Shown here: piece after piece, positions 1 to 13,265 of the stretch
How the letters are laid out: each line of letters opens with the position of its first letter
Position numbering within the stretch: the stretch's first letter is position 1
NCBI GenBank assembly: GCA_016802295.1
Contig: JAESIW010000180.1
Span: 1,739,619 to 1,803,618 of the forward strand
Length of the DNA stretch: 64,000 bases
DNA from: Brachionus rotundiformis
Taxonomy: Eukaryota > Rotifera > Eurotatoria > Ploima > Brachionidae
Reading direction: 5' to 3'
The notes under the pieces: model-generated
What the model saw: the letters and a program-made list of their open reading frames with translations, nothing else
Databases searched by the model: none
Told to the model about the DNA's origin: nothing
Position numbers and translations under genes: made by a program

Positions 1-145
1 TATTATAAGAACCCATAATATCCGAGAATAAATACGACAAATAAGAAAACTAAAAATAACATATAATATTATCTAGTTAAAAAAATAAAGCATTTATTTT
101 GAACATCAAGATTTAATATTGACCACTTAATGACAAATGACTTAC

Positions 146-852
146 TGATTTCGAGTTGACGCTGTATTCTGGCTTTACAGCGTTCTCTATAATCGATTTG
201 GGCGTTATTATAGTCATTCATTACTTCGATAAATTTTCGAGATAATGTGGAATGCTGAAATTTTTAAATAATATTAATTTTGTTTAAAGACTAAAAATTT
301 TTTTTCCAGTTTCAAAATTTAATGCTGAAATTATGTTTGTTCAAAATAAAAGTCTAAAATGGTATGAAAAATTACCAACCTGCATTTTTCTAATTCGATA
401 ATCGGCATTATTAGTTTGTTTCATACTTTCCAAATTAGCTACAGACGCTTCAATATCTTCAAATCATAGAAATAGTTAAATAGTTTATAAAATAATTTTT
501 AAATAGTTTGTTATACCTTTCAGTTTCTGTCTGACTAGTTGTGCTGTCCTTTTAATTTCAAGCATCCTGTCCTCCAGTTCATTTTTTATTTTATCATCTG
601 TTGTTGGTGCAGATAAAATTGTGCTATGAAGTCTTTTCACTTCGTCAACATATTTGTGAGCATTTTCCATATTGGTGCGAATATCTTGCACTTGGTTATA
701 AAAATCTTCCATAAAGGCAGTTTGAAACATCTCTATGTGAACCATTTCATCATCATTTCCTTCTTGCGCCTAAATTAAAATATTAGATTTCTTCAATTTG
801 GAACACTCAGTCAACAAACCGCTTTTAAGGCTGCTAATCGATCCTTAGTCAT
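146..852 (-). CDS. Syntaxin-1-like t-SNARE, copy 2 (partial, runs off the left edge)
   Basis: Four exons are visible: 852-820, 769-517, 456-380 and 254-146. The start reads MTKDRLAALKA, close to the syntaxin-1 N terminus. The following exons give the Habc helical bundle with YVDEVKRLHSTIL and the motif HSTLSRKFIEV, both hallmarks of plasma-membrane syntaxin 1. Codons join without a stop (phases 0, 1, 0), and the last visible exon ends at QRQLEI with a GTAAGT donor. The SNARE helix and membrane anchor must lie beyond position 1. In the family this protein pairs with SNAP-25 and synaptobrevin for exocytosis and is held by Munc18. It lies downstream of, and in the same orientation as, another syntaxin gene with the same exon sizes (77 and 109 nt), so the pair looks like a tandem duplication. 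This copy is the more conserved in the Habc region. Confidence 0.9.
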
Positions 853-1720
853 TCTCAAATTCTTTATTTACACTTTTGTATCGATTTAATAGATTTTATT
901 TTAATTATCTAAATTTTTTTTGTAAAAAAAAACTATAACATTTTTTTTCCGATTTATGATAATAATTGTAAATTTATAAAAAAAAATTGATAGAGTTGAA
1001 AAGAAAAATATTCATAAAATCTACGATTAGCATTAAAAATTATCAACACACAAAATCTTTATAATTAAAAAAAAAAAGCTAAATAAACTTCAATTTATTT
1101 TAATCTACTGTTACTACTGCTAATTTACTGTTAGAAAAAGTTCAAAAATTTTTAAGTTTTAATAGATATCTTAATAAAGTTGATGGTTGCATGTTACAAG
1201 TATATAAACTAAATAAAATCAATTTAAAAAACAATAATAAAAATTGGCGCTTTTCGCCATTTTCAATCAAGTCTCAGAATATTTAAGTTTCAGGGCTAGA
1301 ATAAAAATTTATTCATTTTATATCGATGAGAAAAATTTCTTAAAAGATTTAATTAAATTGTCTTTTTTAATTAAAAATCTTAGAAAAAAAATCTACTATG
1401 ATAAAGTAAATTAAATAATTTTATTTTTATTAAAATTTTTCTAAAGACATAGACAGGACAAAGTTAATCTCAGTTTAGGGATTTTTTTTAAGTAGCGACA
1501 TCAATTATTCCAATTTTTTATTTAGAATGAACAATAATTTTTCATAACATATTCCATTTTATTAAAAAATTAATTAAAATAGTTGAATTTTATTCAAAAA
1601 AAAATATTTTTGGGTAGTGATTTAATTGAACGATTTTGGACCATGTGGAAGCAAAAACAAAAGGGTAAAGCAAATAAAAAATTTGGCTTTGAGCATACAA
1701 GATAAAAATATTATTTGTAT

Positions 1721-3403
1721 TTATTTTGCATATATTGACACCAAAATTATTATTATTATAACAATCACAATTATTACGGCTATAATAAGTGCACCAAACA
1801 AAACTTTTTTCTAATAAAAAATTTTAATTCTTTATTTTATCAATTTAGTTAATAGCTTTTGATTCCTGTGTTAAGAGCATTAAATAGCTTACCCTCTTTT
1901 TTATCAAACTTAAATGACGGTGTTTTATGTAAATATCAGGAAATAGCTTTTTGATGAAATTTTTTTCCAAAAAAAATTCAATTTTGACTTAAGATACAGA
2001 ATATGAAATATTCTTAACTGATAAAGAGAGGATAAATCAGAGGATAGTTGGTTTTAGGTGTACTTTTGGGTTAGTTAGCTAAAATTAGAAAAACTAGCCT
2101 ATGACCACTTTTGAAGTTACCTTGCGGACTTTTTTGGCATTATCGACAGCTTTTTTGGTTTCTTCTTTGCCTGTTTTGGCTTGTTCTACCGTATTGGCCA
2201 TATTGTTTTCAATATTATCTACCACTTGACCCTTGATCCAACAAGCTCAATTAAAGACTTAACTAAATTCAGGACAAACTTGGGATTCCATCAACTCGGC
2301 CAAGTCAGCAAACATTTCATGCAATTCTAGTATATTTTTTTCCAACTTAATGATGTCTTTGTGCCTAGCTTCAATGTCTTTAAGAGCCTGTTTGGCTAGT
2401 TTAGTCTCATTAATTATCTAAATTTAAAGAAAATATAAATTTTAAGTTAGCTTAAAACCAGCTTAATCCAGCATATAAAAAGCAAATTGGTTGCATGCAA
2501 GATTAAGACATTTATGTGACAAATACGAACTCCTTGAGTAAATATTTGCGGATCTTCGGATTCAAGCATTTCATCAATTTCTTCGTCATCTGCATCTCTG
2601 CCAGCTATAAAAAAATTAGAGCTAATCTAAAAGCTCAAAATTGGCAAAATTACTTATCTCTAATTGTCTCCTAATGCGTGCTTTGCAGTCATCTCTGTAC
2701 TTGGCCTGAATCAAATTGTAATTTTGCATCAAATCCGAGAATTTCTTTGACAAATATTCGGTCTAAAGAAAAATTCTTTTAAAATTAAATTCACTAAATC
2801 TAAGCTGAATTAATAACAATTCTTAATTAATAGTGACGTTTTTTATAATTAAGCGGATATATTTGATTTATAAGATAATTTATATACGCTAAGAAAGGAA
2901 TAAATAAATCGAATTAAATTTAAATTAATATTTTACTTGGGTTTTTTTGAGCTTGAAATCGACCGAGGCACGATTAGATTCTGTTTTTTCTCTAAGTATT
3001 TCTTCACTCATTTCTATAAAGGTATAAAATAAGAAACAAATCACCTAAACAAATATATGATTAATTAACTACTTTTTAAATTTTGCTTAATTTTAATAGC
3101 ATTGGATTTTATTTCATTCATTCGCTCATCGAGCTCATTACCAAGTGCTAGAATTAAAAAAGGCTATTTATTTGGAGATAAACTTTAAAAAGCTGGCTCA
3201 CTGTTATCTGTTGAAGGCGAGACCAATATTTTTTCATGCAATCGCTTAATTTCTTCAACTATGCGACCAATTTGGTCAATATTTTGCTCCAAATGCCTAA
3301 CTTCTTGGAAAAAACTGTCCGTTTGGCTTGGCGTGACAATACTCATTGGCAGTTCCGTGTCCATTCTTGCCGATTTGAGCTCTTTTAAGCGATCTTTAGT
3401 CAT
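1721..3403 (-). CDS. Syntaxin-1-like t-SNARE, copy 1 (complete)
   Basis: Eight exons: 3403-3202, 3147-3073, 3013-2937, 2762-2654, 2604-2531, 2417-2280, 2231-2121 and 1810-1721. They join to 876 nt, 291 residues, against 288 for vertebrate syntaxin 1A. The N terminus is MTKDRLKELKSARMD, followed by a Habc domain (about 20-145), the RQLEITGR linker and the SNARE helix. That helix contains IIKLEKNILELHEMF and a central-layer glutamine. A C-terminal hydrophobic segment of Ile and Val (about 266-287) ends at YAK. The last intron (1811-2120) is longer than the others. Relative to copy 2 this copy has diverged in Habc and in the region that reads HSTLSRKF in classical syntaxin 1 (here TEYLSKKF). Expected role: Q-SNARE in vesicle fusion at the plasma membrane. 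A paralogue subfunction is inference. Confidence 0.93.
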
Positions 3404-6400
3404 ATTCTTAATTTATGAAATCAATAGTTCTAAAAATAAAATATATTCAAGGTGAATTAGAAATAAAAAAATTTTTATAAAATAATGAATAATGATTATG
3501 ATTTTTCTAAATTTAAATTAAAAACATGAGCAATAAATAAAAAATTAAAAATAAAAAAATTTCCTCATTTTTTTTCTTCAAAATTATCTTTTGTTTATTT
3601 TAAAAATTTTAGTCACACTAAAGTAAAAAAATCTTAGACTAAAGAGCCCTGCGAGAAAAAAAATACTATTTTTAAATTTTAATGACTTAAATAGGTTAAA
3701 TGTTTTTGATTCTTTCTGGTCTTTCTAAATCAACCAAAAGCCTAGCTAGCTGACTAGTTCTCATAAATTATTTTTCTAGTTTTGTAGAGAAAAATAATTT
3801 GAACAAAATTCACCTTAATTAATTCCAATTTGAAAAATTTGGCCACGTTAAACGAAAAATTTCCATATCTTGGCTTGGAATAATATCGACTTATTAATAT
3901 TTCAAAGCCCTAAAGGAACAAAATTTGTTTTGAGCATGAAATGATTTTTTGACATCAACATGGATCCAATGAGACTAAGATTGCTTTTGTAAAATTGGCA
4001 CTGAGTTGAATTTGATCAGCAAAAAAATTGCTGTTCTCTCTGGGCATATAAATATTTGGTAATTAGCCTTAAAATTCATCGAAAATCCATCCGAGGCTAA
4101 ATCAAAATCAAGCAGACAACTTCAACTTTGCTTCAATAGCATGCAAATAGTTTTGTGATAAAAATGATCTTCGAATAAAAGCCTCATTTAGCCTAACAAA
4201 GGCTAATTATTGAAAGTCTATTAAAATTGTTAATTAAATTGTCAGACATTTCAACTATGGTAGCCGAATTTATTTGCAATTGACATTTCAAAATTAACCA
4301 AATAGCCTACTAGCAGTGCTTGTTTCAGAATTTAAAGTGTCTTTTAGAAAAGGAAATAATTGGTGTATAAATATAAATTAAGCTAAATCTGATAAAATAA
4401 TGATTACAATATTTATTATTATTATTATTACTTTTTTACATATAATTTAATAAAAATGATTTATATATTGATGCAAAATAAAATATAAAAAGAATTATTG
4501 ATTTTTTTCCTCTTCATTTTGGTTGCTTTTGCCTTAAATAAATTTCTTTTAATTTCAGAATACTGTTCATTGTCGTCGTTTATTCCTGGTTGATCCTAGT
4601 GCAATAATTATTATGATTATTTGAAATATAAAAGACTCTAACCATTGTAACTTAAATTGCATGGAAATAAAAAAATGGTAAAAATTTAAATCTAATCATA
4701 AACAGCCAATTACTTAACATGGTTCACAATAAAGCTTATTGATTTTGTATCCTTGACTTAATTTATTAGTTAAAATGTTATATTACAATAAATCAGATAA
4801 AATAATCTGGAATTAAAATTGGAACCAGATATAGCCAGAAAAATAGTACAAATTTTGCTCTCAAAATAATCAATAATTCCAAGCTTTTTAATCTATTTTT
4901 AAAAGTTCTTAGTAAAAAATCAATCAAATAATTACTTAATAGAGCTTTGATGAAGCATGCTTGGAGAATTTTTTGAGAAAATTCACTTAATTATTTTTTG
5001 ATAAAGAGAATGATAAATTTTTTTAAATTAAATTCCCTTTTCCCAATGGAAAACTCTTAGATATTGATGCAACAATTCACTCAAGTTGCCATGTTTTATA
5101 TAAATTTATAATATGTTTAATATTATTTTCAACAAAAACTGATTACTTTAGATCACAAAAAAAATATTCGATATAAAAGACAATTTATTTAAATATTTTA
5201 AATAAGCAAATTGTTGCATTATGATTGAAGTTAAACGGTGAAATTTTTGGAAAAAAGTATACATAATGAAAAAAATTTGAATCATGACTGATGAATCATT
5301 AAGGATGTAAGCATAAACAAAAAAATTGTATTTGATTTATCTTTGACATACTATCTTTTATAATAATTTATGTTCGAGCACGAGGAGGTAACCAAAAGGA
5401 AAAAAACAAACTCGTACGAACACGATAAATTAGCAGCTAAATAAGCTTCATGAGAAGTCTTGACTAATTAAAAAGAGTGAATAATTGTCAAATCAAAGAA
5501 ATATATAAAATACTCATAAATAAAATTTTTAAATATATTCTCATAAAATTAATTATTTAATTGTGAAATAAACTAATATATTTTTTTAATCCATTTGCCG
5601 TTGAAAATTAAAATTATTTTAATTTTCATAGATTATGAATATTTCATTTAAATAAATAATAAAAGTTAAGTAATTTGAAAACAAAGCCGGAAATTTTACC
5701 TGATATACTTTTGGCACCTTTCTACAAAAATCGATTTGAATATTTGTCAACCAAATTTCCAGTTAAGAAAGTTCCTCCAATACTTTTTTTCATAAAAAGG
5801 CTTTTAATATAATAAAATATTGATTGCACAAATTGAAAATAATTTACATAAAACGAACACTCAAAAAGCTCAACTTAAACTATTGTTTATCACAGAAACA
5901 ATTTAAATTTGTTTTATCATAAAAAATATTTTTATTTTTTGTTGCATTAATTTTTACCATCAAATAATCATAATTAACTAGAAATAAACAAAAAATTAGA
6001 TTATATAACAAATTTGGAGGTAATCATGAGATAACTTAAAAAAATTAAATTTAATATGAATTTCTAATTCAGGAAAATATGAGCAGTATTTTAATATAAT
6101 GTCATCGAAAGCATTTCGTTTATTAAAATGTAAAAATGTATGACTATAAATTTAAATTTTATCTTCTTCAAAATTATTATATTTTATCGAAAAAAAATAA
6201 TGAAAATTTAATTTGAAAAAGATAATATGTTTCGAAAATAAAAAATAATCTATAGTATTATTAAAAGTAAAAAACTATTTTATCCGATTATAAAATTTTA
6301 ATTAAGAAAAAATCTTTGTTTTCGTACAGTCAAATTAAATCATTTATTATATTAAAAAGTAAAAATTTTATTTTTTTGATTTTTTTATAATTTCCTAAAA

Positions 6401-7096
6401 TATTAAAATATATTTTATTTCTATTTTTTATATTATGTAGTTTTTTCATGACTTAAATTGAGTCATTAGCTTTCATATTTAATCAACAATGTCTGATTGA
6501 GCAATTTTTCCAAATATATTCATATATTTTTGCTGGAAAAAATTTCTACATTAAAAAAACTCATGAATTTCGAATCAATCTATATCAAAGTAAAACCAAG
6601 AATCGGCTTTAATTGTAATAACTTGGTTAAAAAGACATAATTTTTATTCAAAAAGATAAAATTTAAATTAAATGACACAAACAATTATTTTGATAGTCAG
6701 ATTTTGAATATTAATTTAAAATCTAAATTAGTATCTAAGTTAACTTGATTCCAAGAAATTAACTATGAAAATTTAAATGATTTTAGCCTTGGCAAAGCTA
6801 TATTTCCATTTTGGAAACTTATTTATACTAAAAATTTTATAGTCAGTAAGATAAATCTTGATAAAATTTTCTTACAAAAATCAAATTTCATTCCGACTTT
6901 TTCGTCTAGCTTGAATTTATATTTAAAAAATAGCATAATTTCAAAAAAATAATAAATTATTTTAAATCTGTATTTTTATATATTTTTTTTAATCACAATG
7001 GTAAATTTTGGTAAAAACTAAAATTCAAGAAAAAACATGAAAAAAACCTTTAAATAAATACTTACCGAAAAAAAAGCTCAATCTTAAATTTTAAAC
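3404..7096. other. AT-rich intergenic spacer
   Basis: About 3.7 kb between the syntaxin promoter side and the PARP gene. I see no exon-like stretch, only AT-rich sequence, a short ATT microsatellite near 4410-4430 and one imperfect inverted repeat at 5368-5428. Confidence 0.6.
5368..5428. repeat. Imperfect inverted repeat
   Basis: The left arm around TTATGTTCGAGCACGAG pairs imperfectly with the right arm CTCGTACGAACACGATAA across about 25 nt. Its GC content stands out from the AT-rich spacer. It could be a hairpin in an unannotated transcript, a remnant of a mobile element, or chance. Confidence 0.35.
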
Positions 7097-9602
7097 ATGA
7101 TTTTTAAATGGGAATGGCTCAATTCGATCCAGGATAAAAAATCTGGTACAACTGTGTATGAATGGACACTTTTTGATGATAAAATTCAGAAAATTTTGAT
7201 TGACGCTTTCGATAAAAATCTTTCAAAAGTAATCATAGATTTTTTTGGATTAAATTTTAAACTTAACCTTACCAAAGGTTCAATATGATATAAATGGAAT
7301 TTCTTTCCAAGCTTTTCTTGACAGTAATTCGATGCAAAAAAACATAACCACTGGCTTTGAGAGAAAAATCAGAATGTGGCTCAGTCAAAATGATTCAGAC
7401 AAAAAATGGTACACTTGGCAATGGCGAAACGAAGACAATACTTGGATTTCATATTCGCCATATATAATATTAAAGCTAGAAAATGAATATTCTAAATATT
7501 TTGATACTAAGTCAAATTCAGCAAAATTGATAAAAATTAATTTTAATGATTTTAAAAGAGATTATCTTTTCGACCTACAAAATATGACTCAAATAAATGA
7601 AAAAACTAAATTTGAGCGAAAAATTAGACGAATTGCCTCAGATATCACAAATACCAATGATTTGGAAGAAGATAATGCACATGGAAGAACTTTAAGGAAG
7701 CGTGCGCACATTAACTATAATGAATCGGGAACGAAAATTAAATCAGAGCCTTTAGAATGTGAAAGTCAATCAAAAAACGCGTCAAAAAAAATAAAAAGTG
7801 AATGTGATGATAGTGAAAATGAGTCTAATAATAAATCGAAAAATAAAAGCTCAAATCGTTTAAAAAAGTCTAATACAAAAGATGAATCAGATTCTGAATC
7901 AGATGAACCCATAAAGAAAAAAAATAAATCCGTGGCAAAAAGTGGAAGTGCCAAAGAAGAAAATACTCGTAAATAAATTTTTCAAATATTCAAAAATTGA
8001 CATTTGATTTATATTAAATTTTTGTTAAAAGTAAAAACTATTAAATATTCAGGTGATATACCATTGGATGAAAAATTTACAGAAACTGTTGGTTTTGAGT
8101 ACAAAATTTACCGTGAAGGTGATGTAATTTATGATTGTATGCTTAATCAAGTAAGATAAAGCATGGCCAAAATAATATTAAAATAAATAATTAATAAATT
8201 AATTTCTATCTAGACTAATCTCCAATATAACAACAACAAATATTATTTGATTCAATTGATTGAAAAAATAAAGTCAAAGGAGTATTTAGTTTGGATGCGC
8301 TGGGGCCGAGTAGGTAAAACAGGACAATTTACAGTGGAAAATTTTGGAAATGATTTAAACCAAGCTAAAGATGTGTTTACCAAAAAGTTTTTTGATAAAA
8401 CCAAAAATGAATGGGAAAGTAAAGATACATTCGAAAAATATCCAGGTAAATATGACTTGGTCTACAAAGATTACGATTCGGTCAAGACTGAGAAAAGTGA
8501 ACCTAAAAATAACAATCCCGAAATTAAAAAGGAAATTCCGGAATCAAAATTAGATAAAAAAATTCAGAACATTTTAGATCTAATTTGTAATATATCTGAA
8601 ATGGAGAGTGTTCTAAAAGAGATGAAATATGATTCCAAAAGAGCACCTCTTGGAAAACTCAGCAAGTCGCAGATTAAAGCCGGGTATTCTGTTTTGAAAG
8701 AAATCGAAGATTTGTTAAAAAATTCAAAATCTTCGAATAAACAATATGTTGAGCTTAGTAATGCATTTTATACACGAATACCACATGACTTTGGCATGAA
8801 AGTTCCACCAGTGATAAACTCACCACAACAGCTTAGAGAAAAATTGAAACTATTAGAAGTGTTAGAAGATGTTGAAGTGGCTGTCAGCATTCTAAATCAA
8901 CAGACTAGAAATGAAAATCCAGTTGATCAACATTATGAGCAGCTCAATTGCAGTCTTAAACCTTTAGATCATAAAGACAAGATATTTTCGATAATAGAAC
9001 AATATATAGCCAAGACCCATGCGCCAACCCATAATACTTATAAGATTAAGTTATTAGATGTTTTTGAGGCGCAAAAGCCGGGCGAAAAAGAAAAATTTGT
9101 CGACCATGGAAACAGAATGTTGTTATGGCATGGCTCTAGATTAACTAATTGGGCTGGTATTTTGAGTCAAGGTCTGAGAATAGCGCCTCCTGAGGCTCCT
9201 GTCACTGGCTACATGTTCGGAAAAGGATGCTATTTTGCTGATTGTTCAAGCAAAAGTGCCAATTATTGTTATCCTACTTCGACAAAAAATGTCGGAATTT
9301 TGTCTTTATCAGAAGTTTCTCTAGGAAATTGTAATGAACTGAAACAAGCTGATTATAACGCTGATAAATTACCAAAAGGAAAAATGAGCACTAAAGGTGT
9401 CGGACGGTCCCAGCCGGATAAATCTGAATGGATTACTTTGGACGACGGTTGCATAGTTCCATGTGGAAAATTAAAATGTGCCGTGGATAAGAAAGATTTT
9501 GCTCAGTATTCTCTTTTGTATAATGAGTATATTGTTTATAATGTAGACCAGATAAAACTTCGTTATCTTGTCAAAATCCAGTTTGATTTTGACGATGAAT
9601 AA
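7097..9602 (+). CDS. Poly(ADP-ribose) polymerase with two WWE domains, WGR and PARP catalytic domain
   Basis: Four exons: 7097-7228, 7278-7968, 8053-8150 and 8214-9602, giving 769 residues. Residues 1-70 form a WWE domain (FKWEWLNS, then TGFERKIRMW) and about 75-160 form a second (WYTWQWRNED, then KTKFERKIRR). A basic, serine- and lysine-rich linker (about 165-270) carries likely nuclear localisation signals. The WGR domain (about 275-385) holds MRWGRVGKTG. The helical regulatory domain follows (about 415-555), with the SKSQIKAGY motif typical of PARP1/2/3. The catalytic domain (about 565-769) has LLWHGSR, GKGCYFAD and LLYNEYIVY, supplying the His-Tyr-Glu triad of true poly(ADP-ribose) polymerases. 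The enzyme should build ADP-ribose chains from NAD+ on nuclear proteins at DNA breaks. WWE domains, which bind iso-ADP-ribose in other families, are not part of vertebrate PARP1-3, so this order is unusual. Confidence 0.93.
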
Positions 9603-9644
9603 GATAAAATCTTTTTTTTTGTAAATTTGTAAATTTTTTTGTAT

Positions 9645-9650
9645 AATAAA
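9645..9650 (+). promoter_or_regulatory. Polyadenylation signal of the PARP gene
   Basis: AATAAA lies 43 bases after the PARP stop codon, in the expected place for 3' end formation. Confidence 0.5.
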
Positions 9651-10535
9651 TATTTGAAAAAAATACTTCTATTAGAATGTTAAATATCATCAGTCTTTTG
9701 GTAAAGAAAAATAATCCAGTACCAAAGTTATATCTCATTTTTTGCAGTTTAAATTATTATATTCAAAAAAATCAAATTTATGTAAAGTAACAAATTTATC
9801 AGTCATTTTTATTAATTACGATTAAACAAATTAATTTTTTTATAAATAATTGTTCATGCATTTATAACAAAATTTTTATTTTTAATTATTAAGATAAAGT
9901 CAAATTGAACGCATTTGATCAACGAATTTAAACATTTTAATAAATTTTAAAATATATTTATTATGTTTATGATATCCTGAAGAATAATGGGGCGCATCAG
10001 ACCTAATCGATAAAGGAGTTGCAATTCCAATATCGATTGTGGATATTAATTCATAGAAATCATATCCCAAACACATCATTGCGCACAATCAGGTTATTAG
10101 TAACCCAACTGATGACAATTTGTTGTATATTTTAAGCTTTAATTTATGTAAAAAATATAGCTTAAAAATTAAAATAATTTTTATTAACTCGATACACAAA
10201 ATTTGAATTTGATTAAAAATTCAAGTTTTGTTGAGAGAGTTTTATTTAGATGAGATGTCGGTTTCATTCAAAAATAAAATTTCAAAAAAATTTGCACGAT
10301 TTTTTTATTTCTAAATTGTAAAACAAACTACTTGTAATTTATATGCATGTATCTACTTAGTCTTAATTATATAAAAAATATCCATCTTGTAATTATATTT
10401 TTGTTGGCCATAAGGCTAAAATTTTATTAAAATAATTATATTTTCATTAATAGTTTATTGTCGAATCGAGTGTATTGATAAAAATTTTATTGACAAAATT
10501 TAGTTAAAAAAGTATTTTTTGAGAATATAATGAAA
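9651..10535. other. Intergenic spacer between convergent PARP and Nup93
   Basis: About 0.9 kb of AT-rich sequence between the 3' ends of two convergent genes. I see no supported gene; short open frames here have no recognisable content. Confidence 0.6.
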
Positions 10536-13265
10536 TTAGTTCATCATCACTTCTAGTTGAAGTAAACGAGCATTTATGTCGCCTGACAACCGATACGGAA
10601 TGCAACCAACAAATTTAATCAATGCTCTGGCTTGCTCCTTCAACTCATCCAACATCTTAATTTAAAAAATTAAACAAACTAAATTTTAAATTAATCAAAT
10701 AGATGGTACTGCTTTTTTTTCGTTGCTATGTCCCAACAATAAAGCAGAACTTTGAAATCCAGAACCTTTGGTTGGCATGGAATTTATTTTCGAATATAAA
10801 TTACTCATTATGGTCATTGCTGCCAAAATCAAATCTGGAAAATTTCTCTTAATCTTGATTTTAAATTTAATAAAAATTTCTAAAAAAAAATTCTTATTTT
10901 GTATAAAGTATACCTCTTCACTATAGGCTACAAAATCTCTAACTTTAGAATCTACATTCGACGATGTAGCTGGCAAAATGTTTAATTTATTCAATGTTTC
11001 ATAACCAGTCTCCCAATTTTGAGCATGGTACAGATCAAAAAAGGTCATCAGATCGACCAGAAGATAAAACGTTGTGATAATACTCTTTGGTATGGCTTTG
11101 GACGTAATTGCAGTTTCAGTCTTGTACCTTAGAGCAATACTCATTACCATGTTCTTCAATCTGTCTCTGTTTGAATTGGGCACATTTATTTCTGTAACCA
11201 CAACACTTGTTAATTTGTTGCATAGCTCTAGAACTCTTTGATGTTGTTTGCACAAGTCATAAAGCTTGACTGCTTCCTCGATCAGACCTTTGTTCTCAAT
11301 TTCTTCGGCTACAAGACTAATTATTGTATTTACCTCTTCATCTTTGGCAAATTTGTCAACAACACCTGGCTTTCTGATAGCATTTTTTTCCAAACGACCA
11401 AACAACACTTCAAACTCTCTGGTCTCCAAGGCTAGCTCACTAATGTACAAATCAAAATAGTTACCAATGCGCTCACCGCTAATTTGAGTGGAAATTTTTA
11501 GATCCCTCAAGAAAAAGTAATATTCCAAAGCTTCACGAGGATCTGTGCATTCAAATTTTCTCGTGTACATACGAATCAAAAATGGAAGATTAATACGTCT
11601 AAGACTTTTTGGTTCGCTTGGCTCACCACCAACAATAAGCTGCGAACTAGTCGGATTTTTTAAAACATTTAACATTTTTTTCTCGAAAAGACCAATAGCC
11701 AAGTGTACACCATGCACTATCATGCTTTCATATTTGAGCAAAAATTCAACAGCTAGCTCAAATTGAGCTGTCAAAAGCAAAACCTGCAAATAGGTAAATG
11801 GATTACGATTCTGGGTAAAGTATTTTTCACCAAATTCGACTGACATTTTGGTTTGAAATTCTTGTAATGTCAAATTTTCATTCTGTTGATCTTTTTTAAA
11901 TACAACTGAGTTAAGTTTAAACCATAAAAAGTCATCCACATTATCCAAAACTTCATTTATGGAATCATCATCACCACTGTATCGGCTTAAATAGCAAAAA
12001 ACTGCCCTCTTATATGCATCATTAACTCGTTTAATTTTGCTTTTGTACTCAATCTTCAGTTTATTTTCACTTATTTGATTAAGTCGTCCTCGACCATTGT
12101 TCATTGAGTCTTTAATCATTTCATCCAGATAATTGGCAATGTCTTCTTTTTTGGCATTCAAAGCTACTGACTTGGCTGCTTCAATGTCTCCACATCGAAT
12201 GCAAAGATAAATGGTGGGCCACAAGGGTTGCTTGTCATCAAAAGTCTCTTCACTGAATTGATGGTATTTTTCAGAAGAACTCAGCCTCAAATAGCCACTC
12301 ACTAGTCTCAAGGTTCCTAGCCCTCCACCAAGTTTAGCCTGTTTAAGATTTGCATTTACCGTATTTTGGATCAAATCTTTGAAGCTGCGTTCCAAATGGC
12401 TGATTGCTTGATTCACATAACATGATTGTATTTTCTCCGAATTATTCCTATCAAGATAATTTAGCTTTTCGTCATAGTCCATAGCTGGTAAATTGGTCAT
12501 TGTGTTTATCATATCCCAAAGGTCTTCTAGGTTTTTATCATTCATTTTTTTGATAAAACTGCTGAAATTTTTAATAATATCAGGTTTAGGTTGTTCTTGG
12601 CTTAGAATTTTCTGGTTATACAAGTAAATTTGTCTTGCAAATTCTAGTTCTATATCATTCATTACAGTTCTTGCCTGAGGGTTGAAAGTAGCTTGTCGAT
12701 TGCTATAAGTGCTTGTGGTTGTATTGGACACTGAAACGTCTGGGTTGAATGATCCCAGAAGTTCGGTCATTATCTTTTGTTTTTGTTTTTCCCATTCGAT
12801 TTCATTGCTATTCGAAAACGAGTCCTCTATTTCTTGATTTGTTTTCTGACGAGTTTCGGCTATAATTGAGGTAAGTACAGATTCTTTTTCGCTTTTAAGA
12901 AAGCTGGAAAGATCCACTTCCCTCAAGTGTTCAATATTGGTCAATTTATCAAAAGGACTGATGGTTTCATCAGATGCTTGACTGGCTCTTCCTGAAGGCT
13001 GAACAACAGGCTGAATGTTCAAACTCTCAATGGTTTGAGTAAGCTTTGGCGCATCGATTCCTTTTGCAGCCAGAAGAATTGAGGCATTGATCTCATTCGA
13101 ATCTGCAGACAGGACATTCGAGGTTTTGACTAGTTTTTTTTTGGTAACGTCGTGTATTTGGGACAAGGTTCGATGCAGGCGAGGTATTCCAGTATTTTCT
13201 TTGTCAATCTGAGCGGTCATTTGCTCAGCGTCACGAAGCAAATCGTTGAAGTCGATACCGGACAT
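10536..13265 (-). CDS. NUP93: Nuclear pore complex protein Nup93
   Basis: Three exons: 13265-10914, 10853-10710 and 10655-10536, giving 871 residues (human Nup93 is 819). The whole length tracks Nup93: the N-terminal coiled region (DFNDLLRDAEQMTAQID), then ARQIYLYNQKI, AQLGGGLGTLRLV, AYKRAVFCYLSRYS, YTRKFECTDPREALEYYFFL and KPGVVDKF. The C terminus ends GDINARLLQLEVMMN, a family signature. It is a scaffold nucleoporin of the inner ring that binds Nup205/188, Nup155 and Nup62 complexes. The 60-nt intron 10854-10913 is a multiple of three and has no stop, so an uninterrupted frame runs through it. I excised it because SEE joined to IKRNFPDLILAAM matches the family and the insert does not. The second intron separates KKA from MLDELKEQ. 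Confidence 0.95.

Noticed and set aside
1626..1814. Plus-strand open frame rich in isoleucine
   Set aside because: It is the antisense of the syntaxin transmembrane exon (1721-1810).
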